Source: Planctomycetota bacterium
GTDB taxonomy: Bacteria; Planctomycetota; SZUA-567; H5-PLA8
Reading direction: 5' to 3'
Assembly: GCA_015075375.1 (NCBI GenBank)
Contig: JABTUM010000002.1
Location: 1,909,393-1,973,392 of the forward strand
Length of the DNA stretch: 64,000 nt
Positions 52,301 to 61,699 of the stretch are shown piece after piece. The translations under genes were made by a program, and so were the position numbers. The notes beneath the pieces were generated by a model. The model was not told where the DNA came from. It was given only the letters and a program-made list of their open reading frames with translations, and ran no database searches. The first letter of the stretch is position 1. The number at the start of each line of letters is the position of its first letter.

Positions 52301-53464
52301 GAAGTCCAGGAGCATGCGGTGCGGGGCGAAAAAGCGCTGGAGGAGTTGAAAGCGTTCAGCGCCGTCGAGGAACTCCAACGCGCGGACCGCAAGTACAGCG
52401 AAGCCCTGAAGAAGTTGGAAGAGAGCAAGCAAAAGGTGCCCGCCGTCGGCCAGAAGATCCGCGAGTACCTGGATACACAACTGAAGAAGGCGCGCGAAAC
52501 GAACAACCTCGAGACGCAGGTCAAGCAGGAAGAGAACGGCAAGAATTGGGCCGGAGCGATCAAGACCTACGAATCGCTGATCGAACTGAACGCCTTGGGC
52601 AAAGCGGGATACGAACCGCTGCTGGCCAACGCCAAAGTGCAACGCCAGCTTCAGATCGAGTTCGAAAAAAATCAGGCCGCGTTCAAGGAGTATATGACGG
52701 CCGCGCGCACGGCCTACGGGCAAGGAGACAACGGCCTGGATACGGCGCTGGAAAAGGCCACCGCCGCCCGTACGGTCTTCGCCAAGGACCAGACCAACGG
52801 GCCGCCATTCGTCCAAGAAGCCGACGGCTTGATCAGCCAAGTCCAAACCGCCATCCACCAGCGCAAGATTCGCCAGGCCAAAGCCGAAATCTGGCCCACC
52901 GTCACTTCGGCCGTCAACAACGGGAATTACGATCAGGCCAAGTCCGCGGCCGACAGTGCGGTGCGCAAGGTCGGCGCCAATCCCGGCGAACTGTCCACGC
53001 TCGCTTCGGCGCTGGGCAGCATGTCCAAAGCCAAACAGGATGTCGACCGGGCCAAGCAGACGATCGAGAGCGCCCGAACGCTTCTGCGCAAGTCCATCGC
53101 TCGCAATTACGAACCGGAACTCCAAGCCACGGTTAATGCCGTGCAAGGCAACCTTGCGCAAGCCAACCAGGAAATTCTGGCCAATCGCTTTACGGAAGCC
53201 GACCGCCTCGCCCAAGCCACGTCGAACGGCGCAAAGGACACGGCGCGCCGAGGCCTAGACGAAGTGCGCAAGAAGATCAATTCGAAGGGCAATGAACTAA
53301 AAAGCACCACCGCTCAACCGCACCACAGCCGCGAGATTGGCGAAGTGAGCGTGGACGGTGGCATGAACACTTCGGACCAGAAGATCAGGGAGATCCACAA
53401 GCTGGGCGATCAGTTCCTGCAAGTCGCCCGCGAAATGGAAGGTCTGGTGTCCCAGTTGCGCTGA
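49337..53464 (+). CDS. Ser/Thr protein kinase with giant helical exported region
   Basis: 1,375 residues. The cytoplasmic kinase (about 10-270) is complete: glycine loop GAGGMGSV, Lys40, HRDIKPEN (132-139), DFG (152-154), GTPTFMSPEQ. A Pro/Thr/Gly-rich linker (275-405) leads to one membrane helix (411-433). The remaining 940 residues are all helix and coiled coil with TPR-like character: repeated segments such as ARKAGEARTAFAEALKHRSD, DAELYYTEALQKQPDDVPAK and GRFGEALKTVSNGLGDFRDD. The region is probably periplasmic or extracellular and could bind a partner or long polymer. The GTG start at 49337 has AAGG about 13 bases upstream. The next gene starts 226 bases later with its own promoter-like site. 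Confidence 0.94.
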   Translation: MESSARVIANCKIVGKIGAGGMGSVYRAVHTTLGRKIALKVLPSEFTRSPEYVARFMREARAIANLNHPNIVAVHDAGEAEGLYYIAMELIEGASLGGIVRDYGPLPEAVMLDCLAQAAKGLGGAHKHGLIHRDIKPENMLVNQEGTLKLVDFGLVLESSSQSHLTRTGTFLGTPTFMSPEQCDGDVADVRSDLYSLGATFYAVMTGQPPFTAPTALGVLYKHKFEAVPDPRSLVANLHEETCRIVLKLMAKKREDRYQTADELFKDVEKAKKVVPEPPAEFDFLKVIEASIPAAKDLDPSEMTPGPTPMTQRTQVPQTATGGSVYSTQGGQGVSTPGTYGDAMTPTLISPPSGPSASGSTPGTARATTGFEPTMIHGPGGTHTPRPGPLPGGYTPATPTGPGGPSAKSSFLWIGVAAAALLIVVAGGGFWAYRNSRLNEYVNEANQKIADGRFGEALKTVSNGLGDFRDDSSLLKLKDDIRGRWTEEVQAKIGKKEFPDAYAMAKDALQRFSGDESLLKLEQDALKGIETQTQDQVRTLIDAKRYKEAKNLAYQAQRDFAASKLLSELYQHTDGELTRATESGFLVVQEKLDEALEIYKKKEKAEADWDTLIAILTQADSLEQKRLSTKEAAALLSKVKFEKAMLEMEAAAKKQDFEGARDFAERAGQEDYQAAAAHIARWKARIDIERLRTTAKTLAEGKNFETASENLRKAASLALGNDDELRQILLKESARARADGYLDQAAKFKEKGELESVLSQIALASSMIPDDEDLKTQLQTAREAVFKGKDYVRLVSDGDTRMRDGKYQDAELYYTEALQKQPDDVPAKQKLAAARSRFKMQGAAKQEEDKEWEAALKEFQGAQVLAKDSNQAELITELETKVANLGKKLKELADLEKQGLDLETQEEYAKSIEIFKGLSQDHPAKRGEFDAKLGLLNNLLQYKNALISGDSYLEARKAGEARTAFAEALKHRSDEVAKAAVAFRNVLAEVQEHAVRGEKALEELKAFSAVEELQRADRKYSEALKKLEESKQKVPAVGQKIREYLDTQLKKARETNNLETQVKQEENGKNWAGAIKTYESLIELNALGKAGYEPLLANAKVQRQLQIEFEKNQAAFKEYMTAARTAYGQGDNGLDTALEKATAARTVFAKDQTNGPPFVQEADGLISQVQTAIHQRKIRQAKAEIWPTVTSAVNNGNYDQAKSAADSAVRKVGANPGELSTLASALGSMSKAKQDVDRAKQTIESARTLLRKSIARNYEPELQATVNAVQGNLAQANQEILANRFTEADRLAQATSNGAKDTARRGLDEVRKKINSKGNELKSTTAQPHHSREIGEVSVDGGMNTSDQKIREIHKLGDQFLQVAREMEGLVSQLR

Positions 53465-53584
53465 TCTGGGCGCGCAAGCCTTTGCACGTCCCGCCTCAAT
53501 CCGCTCGAAATCTTTATTCCGCTTGCCGCACATTCGATGCAGATCGCGACCTATCTCATGCCCGTACCTAAAGCATGAAAAGGC

Positions 53585-53613
53585 TTGACAGTCTTCGCAG
53601 TCCTGGCTAGTTT
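53585..53613 (+). promoter_or_regulatory. Promoter-like site with a repeated TTGACAG box
   Basis: TTGACA (53585-53590), 17 bases, TAGTTT (53608-53613) has a perfect -35 and a weak -10. A second TTGACAG copy lies 39 bases further (53624-53630), in a similar GC-CTTGACAG context. It is upstream of the MshEN gene. The rest of the gap (53465-53689) shows nothing else. Confidence 0.4.
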
Positions 53614-53689
53614 CCGTAAAGCCTTGACAGCTATGAATCTTCCGTTTCCGAGCCGCATGGGTATGGGCTCAGGCGAAAGGGGTTGCACG

Positions 53690-54313
53690 ATGAGCGATAA
53701 GCTGGCCGAATGGCTGACTCAAGCGCGCTTGGTGACGCCCGAACAGTTGCAGACAGCCCAAGACACCCAAAAGCAAGTTGGCGGTAAGCTCCCGGTCATC
53801 TTGGCCAAGCTGCGCTACGTGACCGAAGAGCAACTGACGCAGCTTATGAGCAAGCAGATGGGCCTCCCGATGCTGGGGCTGAAAGACCTGGTGGTTTCGC
53901 CGCAGGTTTCGGCGCTGATCGATGTAGAGGTGCTGGAAAAGCATCAGTTGCTCCCGCTACGCCGGACCGAAGACGCGTTGATCCTGGCGGTTTCCGATCC
54001 GCTCGATTTCGCGGCCATCGATGAGATTCGATTTTTGACCGGGTTGCGGACCGATTTGGCGGTCTCGACGCGCTTGGATATCCAGAAGGCGATCGACTAC
54101 TACTGCCATGGAAGGTCCAATCCGGAGTTGGAAGAAGCCGAAGCGGCGTACCGCGCTTCGGGCGGCGTGGCGGCGGCGGCCGGTTCGGGCGGCGCCAAGG
54201 GCCGGGTCGAGGTGGCGCCGACGGTCTTGTTGAAGGCGCTGGTGGAGCTTTTGGCCGAGAAGCAGGTGATCTCTCGGGAGGAACTGTTCGCGCGGGTAGC
54301 TCGGCACAAGTAG
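53690..54313 (+). CDS. Stand-alone MshEN-domain protein
   Basis: 207 residues. Residues 1-140 are an MshEN domain, the N-terminal domain of type II secretion and type IV pilus ATPases that in some members binds c-di-GMP: LTQARLVTPEQLQTAQDTQK, YVTEEQLTQLMSKQMGLPML, VLEKHQLLPLRRTEDALILA and SDPLDFAAIDEIRFLTG are family-typical. No ATPase domain follows; the tail is Gly/Ala-rich with a last helical segment. It lacks a secretion signal, so is cytoplasmic. AAAGGGG precedes the ATG at 53690. The open frame reaches upstream but the extra residues are not MshEN-like. It may be a c-di-GMP receptor or adaptor, which is inference. Confidence 0.85.
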   Translation: MSDKLAEWLTQARLVTPEQLQTAQDTQKQVGGKLPVILAKLRYVTEEQLTQLMSKQMGLPMLGLKDLVVSPQVSALIDVEVLEKHQLLPLRRTEDALILAVSDPLDFAAIDEIRFLTGLRTDLAVSTRLDIQKAIDYYCHGRSNPELEEAEAAYRASGGVAAAAGSGGAKGRVEVAPTVLLKALVELLAEKQVISREELFARVARHK

Positions 54314-54315
54314 CA

Positions 54316-54345
54316 TTGACCGGAATGCACGCGGGGCAGTATACT
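54316..54345 (+). promoter_or_regulatory. Good promoter for the HU-receiver-kinase gene
   Basis: TTGACC (54316-54321), 18-base spacer, TATACT (54340-54345): five of six matches in each hexamer. The start codon at 54428 lies about 75 bases after the predicted start. This probably drives the three closely spaced genes up to 58057. Confidence 0.65.
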
Positions 54346-54427
54346 AGAAGCTCTATTGGCGATTCGAGTTGGGGCAGACGCCGGGCCGAGACCCGGCGCT
54401 GGGGGTGTTGCGGAGCGCGAGGCGTAC

Positions 54428-55534
54428 ATGAAGAGCCTATCGACACCCGAGCTGGCACAGCGCGTGGCTCAGGAGCTGAATCAGCCCGAAGCCACGGCCT
54501 TGGCGGTGCTGGACCGGGCCATTGACGTGATGAAGAAAGAGCTTCAGCGCGGCAACCGCATCGAACTGCCACAATTCCTCACCGTCCAATTGAAGCAGGG
54601 ACAGACCGTGGCGGCCAAAAGCGCCGCGGGTTCCAACATGCATTTGCCCGCCGTGCGGCGCGTGCATCTCGATCTCGACGAAGAGTTCCGCAAGAAGCTC
54701 GAGGGGACGGGCGTCTACCAGATCCTGCTGGTGGTCCCGAAGAAGAATTTCTTCACCGGCGTGATGGCCGCGCGGCTGACGAGCCCGCGCAGCAACGTGA
54801 CGGTGGTGCAGGGCGAGGACGACGCGGTCGCCCAACTCCGCAAAGAGCCGCCCGATCTGGTGGTGCTGGACGTGGGCCTGGCCGAACCGTGGAAGGTCTG
54901 CGAAGCGGTCAAGAAGCACAAAGAATCGAGCATGATCGCCATCATCCGCATCTTCGCGGAAGGCGAGGATCCGCAAGCCGTGACCGGCCTGCAGGTCCAG
55001 CACGACGAGTCCATCGTCGAGCCGTTCGAGCTTTCCGAGCTGGTGCGGCTGGCCGAGTCGGAGTTGGCGCGCTTCGCCGAGGAACGCAACTACTTCGACC
55101 ATTCGATCCATTTCCGCCTGCAGACGAAAGAAGACTGCATCGAGCGCTGCAACGACCTGTTCGGCGAGATGCTGCAGCAGTCGGGCCTGCCCGAGGAATC
55201 GCGCGAGGCGCTGGCGATCGCGTTCCGCGAAGCCGTGGACAACGGTTCCCGGCACGGCAACAAGTACAACGAAGCGCGGCCCGTCGATATCCAGTACTTC
55301 GTGGACCGCGAGAAGGTGACGGTTTCGGTGATGGACGACGGCGAAGGCTTCGACACGGAAATTTACCTGAGCCGCGGCGTGGGCGGAAACCCAGTGGAAG
55401 CGGCGCGCGAGCGCAATTTGGCCGGCGGCGCCGGCGGGCTGGGCATCATGCTGATGCTGCGTTGCGTCGACAAGCTGGAGTACAACTACGCCGGAAACAA
55501 AATCACGCTGACGAAGTACATCCAGAAAGCCTGA
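54428..55534 (+). CDS. HU-like / degenerate receiver / RsbW-like kinase fusion
   Basis: 368 residues with three domains. Residues 1-92 resemble HU/IHF DNA-binding proteins: TPELAQRVAQELNQPEATAL, a helical start with Leu/Ala spacing, VLDRAIDVMKKELQRGNRIE, and the strand region FLTVQLKQGQTVAAK. Residues 98-217 are receiver-like: phospho-acceptor Asp148 in PDLVVLDVGLAEP, but no acidic pair after the first strand, and the conserved Lys of K-P-F is Glu (EPF 198-200), so a pseudo-receiver is likely. Residues 230-368 are an RsbW/SpoIIAB-type HATPase with intact N-box (REAVDNGSRHGNK, Asn272), DDGEGFD and GGAGGLGIM, so probably active as a Ser kinase. GAGG lies 5 bases before the ATG at 54428. It is followed by the STAS gene. 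Confidence 0.88.
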   Translation: MKSLSTPELAQRVAQELNQPEATALAVLDRAIDVMKKELQRGNRIELPQFLTVQLKQGQTVAAKSAAGSNMHLPAVRRVHLDLDEEFRKKLEGTGVYQILLVVPKKNFFTGVMAARLTSPRSNVTVVQGEDDAVAQLRKEPPDLVVLDVGLAEPWKVCEAVKKHKESSMIAIIRIFAEGEDPQAVTGLQVQHDESIVEPFELSELVRLAESELARFAEERNYFDHSIHFRLQTKEDCIERCNDLFGEMLQQSGLPEESREALAIAFREAVDNGSRHGNKYNEARPVDIQYFVDREKVTVSVMDDGEGFDTEIYLSRGVGGNPVEAARERNLAGGAGGLGIMLMLRCVDKLEYNYAGNKITLTKYIQKA

Positions 55535-55609
55535 CCCGTGAGGCCCGGTCCTGGGCCGTGGGGGGCGGAACGACAACCGGTGGCGCGCGCAGGGTGAGGT
55601 GGAGCGGTC

Positions 55610-56656
55610 ATGGCATCCATTGAGTTTCGAGTCAAAGTCATCAAGTCCCCTTCGGGTACCACGGCAACGCTGGCCGAGATCGACGGCTCCATCGATGCAA
55701 CGACCATTCAGCAGTTCCAGCAGGTCATGGACAAGCTGATCGAGCGTGGCGTCAAGAACCTGATCCTCGACTGCACCAGCGTGAAGTACATCAATTCGAC
55801 CGGTCTGGGCACGCTGCTCAAGTACGCCGACACGTTCGAATCGATCGGCGGGCATATCGCGTTCTGCCGCGTCCCGAGCAAGGTCATGCTCGTGATGGAA
55901 ATGCTGGGCTTCAACGCGCTCTTCAACATCGTGCCGGACGAAGCCACGGCGTTGCGCAGTTTCAGCGGCGAGACCGCGCCGCCGGCCTCGGTGAAGGTGC
56001 ATCAGGAGGCGCCGTCGTACGCCCCGCCCGCTCCGGCGGCCCCGGCCTACCCGGCGACTCCTTCGAACTACGCGGCTCCGGCGGCGTACGCCGCGCCCGC
56101 TCCGGCCCCCGCGGCCGCGGCTCCGGCCGCTTTCCCGACTCAGGCTCAGTGCGCGCGCTGCCGCGTGACGCTCGACATTCCCGCCGTCGGCAAATACAAG
56201 TGCCCGCGCTGCGGCACGGTGCTGGCCGTCGAACCGACGGGCAAGGTCCGCTTCTTCGCTTCCAAAAAGGGCACGCCCGTCGAACTCAGCCTGCCCACGC
56301 GCAAGGAACTGCTCAGCGGCGTCGGCGAACTGGCCGCGCGCTGCGCCGAAGGCTGCGGATTCAACGGCGACAACCTCGACCAGATCAGCGGAGCGGTGGT
56401 GGACGCCTGCGAGCGCGTGATCGACCTGGCCTACGAGAGCGATTCGAAGAGCAGCTTCCATCTGCTGATCGTGCCCAACGGCAAGACGCTCACCGTCAAG
56501 ATTTCCGACCACGGCAAGCCGTTCGACTTCGGCGCGGGCGGCTCGATCTACGCCGACCAGCGCTTCGCCAGCGTGATCCAGTCGATGGACACCGTGGAAC
56601 ACCGCCCCAACCCGCGCGGCGGAAACCTGCTGACGCTGATCAAGGTCCTGGAGTGA
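55610..56656 (+). CDS. STAS / zinc-ribbon / degenerate HATPase fusion
   Basis: 348 residues. Residues 1-115 are a STAS (anti-anti-sigma, SpoIIAA/RsbV-like) domain with the phosphorylatable loop INSTGLGTLL (Ser63/Thr64) and LILDCTSVKYINSTG. A Pro/Ala/Tyr linker follows, then a zinc ribbon (CARCRVTLDIPAVGKYKCPR, Cys181, 184, 198, 201). Residues 215-348 keep the shape of an RsbW-like HATPase, but the N-box reads VVDACERVIDLAY: the Mg-binding Asn and usual His are absent, and the G1 box is DHGKPFD, so it is probably inactive. This puts an RsbW target and a dead RsbW relative in one chain. The ATG at 55610 follows GAGGTGGAGCGG. It starts 75 bases after the previous gene. Confidence 0.87.
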   Translation: MASIEFRVKVIKSPSGTTATLAEIDGSIDATTIQQFQQVMDKLIERGVKNLILDCTSVKYINSTGLGTLLKYADTFESIGGHIAFCRVPSKVMLVMEMLGFNALFNIVPDEATALRSFSGETAPPASVKVHQEAPSYAPPAPAAPAYPATPSNYAAPAAYAAPAPAPAAAAPAAFPTQAQCARCRVTLDIPAVGKYKCPRCGTVLAVEPTGKVRFFASKKGTPVELSLPTRKELLSGVGELAARCAEGCGFNGDNLDQISGAVVDACERVIDLAYESDSKSSFHLLIVPNGKTLTVKISDHGKPFDFGAGGSIYADQRFASVIQSMDTVEHRPNPRGGNLLTLIKVLE

Positions 56657-56689
56657 TCCGGGACGCGCATCCGGGAGAGTGTTGACCCC

Positions 56690-58057
56690 ATGGCGAACAG
56701 CCCATCACGGCGCTCCACGCGCTTTTCCATGCGCTCCAAGCAACTCGGCCAGTTGCTGCAGGATAACGGAGACGTGGGCGCGGAGCAGATCGCCAAAGCG
56801 CTTAAGATCCAGGAAAAAGAAGGCGGCCTGATCGGCCAGATTCTGCGCAGCCTCGGCGCGTGCGACGAGCATGCCGTCGGCGCCGCGCTGCTCAAACAGG
56901 TCCAAGTCACCGACATTCACTGCGAAGATCTCCAGGTCGGCTCCTCGGTGCTCAAAACGGTACCCGCCGAACAGTGCGACGCCGACAAGCTCTGCCCGTT
57001 CGAGCGGCTGGGCAATCTGCTTTGCGTGGTCATGGGCAACCCGCTCAACCGCCGCGCGATCAACACCATCGAAGAAAAGACGCGCCTGAAGGTCAAGCCG
57101 TTCAAGGCGCCGTGGCCGAAGATCAAGGAACTGATCGACCGCAGCTACACCGAAGAGAACCTGGCGCGCCCCGACGAGTCCGAGCCCGATCTGAATGTTG
57201 GCGACGGCGAAACCGGCGCTCCGGAAGTCGAGGCCCTGGACGACGCCGGCGCCGATGTGATCGCACCGATGGAGATCGCGCCGCCCGAGCAGATCGAGAC
57301 CGCAGAAGCCGCTCCGCCCGCGCGCGCGCCGGCCGCCCGGCAGAAAGCCGCGCCGGCGCTTCCGCCCGAACCCGAGATCGAAGGCCTCGACAACCTCGAC
57401 GAGTCCAACGCGGAGACGATCGAAGTCGATAACCGCGGGCTGCGCCGCCGCGAACGGAAGATCGTTTCCGACGAGCCGTACAAGATGCCGGTCCGCGAAG
57501 CCAAGATCAACGTCAACCTCGACGAACTGGACGTCGAAGCCACCGACGAGGTGGTGGGCTCGGACGAGGACGAAACCGAGGAAAGCCTCGAGGAGATCGC
57601 GCCGTCCGCCGCGCGCTCCCCCGCCCCGCGCAAAGCCGCGGCGGCGGCCCCGAAGCAGGCCGCTCCGAAAGCGGCCGCGCGCGAAGCGCTGGTCGCGTTC
57701 GAGGAAGTGGACATCGCGTTCTTCTACAAGGACGGCGTCGCGCCGCCCGACGACGTGGAGCCCGACGCGGCGCTGCTGGACCTGGTCGAAAGCCTGCCCG
57801 TCGCCGAGATGGTGGCGGATTCGGTCGAAGAGTACAAAGCCTCCCTCGAACCCGAGCCGGAACCCGAGCCGGCCAAGCCCGAAAAGCGTCCGCTGCCCGT
57901 CGAAGCGCAACCGGCGCCGGCGGATCCCGTTAAGCCGCTGGTACTTTCCGAAGCCGAATTTCAACGCTTGGCGCGCGAACTGGACGTCGATCCCGTGGGC
58001 GAGTGGGCGTGGGCGTACGCGGCCCCCGGCCCGCTGGAAGCCGTCACTTACGAGTAA
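56690..58057 (+). CDS. MshEN-domain protein with long disordered tail
   Basis: 455 residues. Residues 17-155 form an MshEN domain (KQLGQLLQDNGDVGAEQIAK, RSLGACDEHAVGAALLKQ, CPFERLGNLLCVVMGNPLNR and a typical end INTIEEKTRLKVKPFKAPWP). The rest is an acidic, Pro/Ala/Glu-rich, low-complexity tail of about 290 residues, with a short conserved-looking last segment (LSEAEFQRLARELDVDP). No ATPase is attached. It starts 34 bases after the STAS gene and lies on the same strand, so is probably in the same operon. Together with the earlier MshEN protein it gives the island two such domains. Function unknown. Confidence 0.8.
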   Translation: MANSPSRRSTRFSMRSKQLGQLLQDNGDVGAEQIAKALKIQEKEGGLIGQILRSLGACDEHAVGAALLKQVQVTDIHCEDLQVGSSVLKTVPAEQCDADKLCPFERLGNLLCVVMGNPLNRRAINTIEEKTRLKVKPFKAPWPKIKELIDRSYTEENLARPDESEPDLNVGDGETGAPEVEALDDAGADVIAPMEIAPPEQIETAEAAPPARAPAARQKAAPALPPEPEIEGLDNLDESNAETIEVDNRGLRRRERKIVSDEPYKMPVREAKINVNLDELDVEATDEVVGSDEDETEESLEEIAPSAARSPAPRKAAAAAPKQAAPKAAAREALVAFEEVDIAFFYKDGVAPPDDVEPDAALLDLVESLPVAEMVADSVEEYKASLEPEPEPEPAKPEKRPLPVEAQPAPADPVKPLVLSEAEFQRLARELDVDPVGEWAWAYAAPGPLEAVTYE

Positions 58058-58115
58058 CTTCAAGCCGCGCGCGACGTTGCCCGCGCGGCAAAATCCCGCT
58101 CCGGACGTTTCCTCG

Positions 58116-58144
58116 CTTTCAAATCGGGCGCTGGCACGTATCAT
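58116..58144 (+). promoter_or_regulatory. Weak promoter candidate for carB
   Basis: CTTTCA (58116-58121), 17 bases, TATCAT (58139-58144). The -10 matches five of six bases, the -35 only three. It lies about 55 bases before the carB start. Confidence 0.3.
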
Positions 58145-58197
58145 TCGGTCCCAATTTGGGCGGGTGCACCGGTGCGCTCCCCCGTTGGGATGGATTC

Positions 58198-61501
<3,304 letters not shown>

Positions 61502-61506
<5 letters not shown>

Positions 61507-61530
61507 ACGGTGATCGGTAAGCGGTAAGCG
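61502..61530. repeat. Short tandem GGTAAGCG-like repeats at the carB end
   Basis: GGTAAACG-GTGATC-GGTAAGC-GGTAAGCG is a small degenerate tandem array overlapping the last codons of carB. The 12-mer GGTAAGCGGTAA (61516-61527) is repeated inverted as TTACCGCTTACC at 61672-61683, flanking the terminator. This may be a genome-wide intergenic repeat type, unproven. Confidence 0.5.
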
Positions 61531-61611
61531 ACTTCGCCGCCCGCCCGCGTTCCTCCCATCGCACGGACTTTCCCGCTCGGCCTCGGTCTAATCAAAGCCG
61601 GTGGCGAAGCC

Positions 61612-61646
61612 AAAAAACGCGGCGCGCCTTTTGGGCGCGCCGCGTT
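61612..61646 (-). terminator. Terminator between carB and the adhesin-like gene
   Basis: AACGCGGCGCGCC (61616-61628) and GGCGCGCCGCGTT (61634-61646) make a perfect 13-bp stem with a five-base loop; on the minus strand it ends in a T-run. It lies 53 bases beyond the minus-strand gene's stop and may also stop carB transcripts. Confidence 0.92.
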
Positions 61647-61699
61647 CGAGTCTAGTATAGGTCGTGGCCGGTTACCGCTTACCTGCCCCTGCCCGCCCG

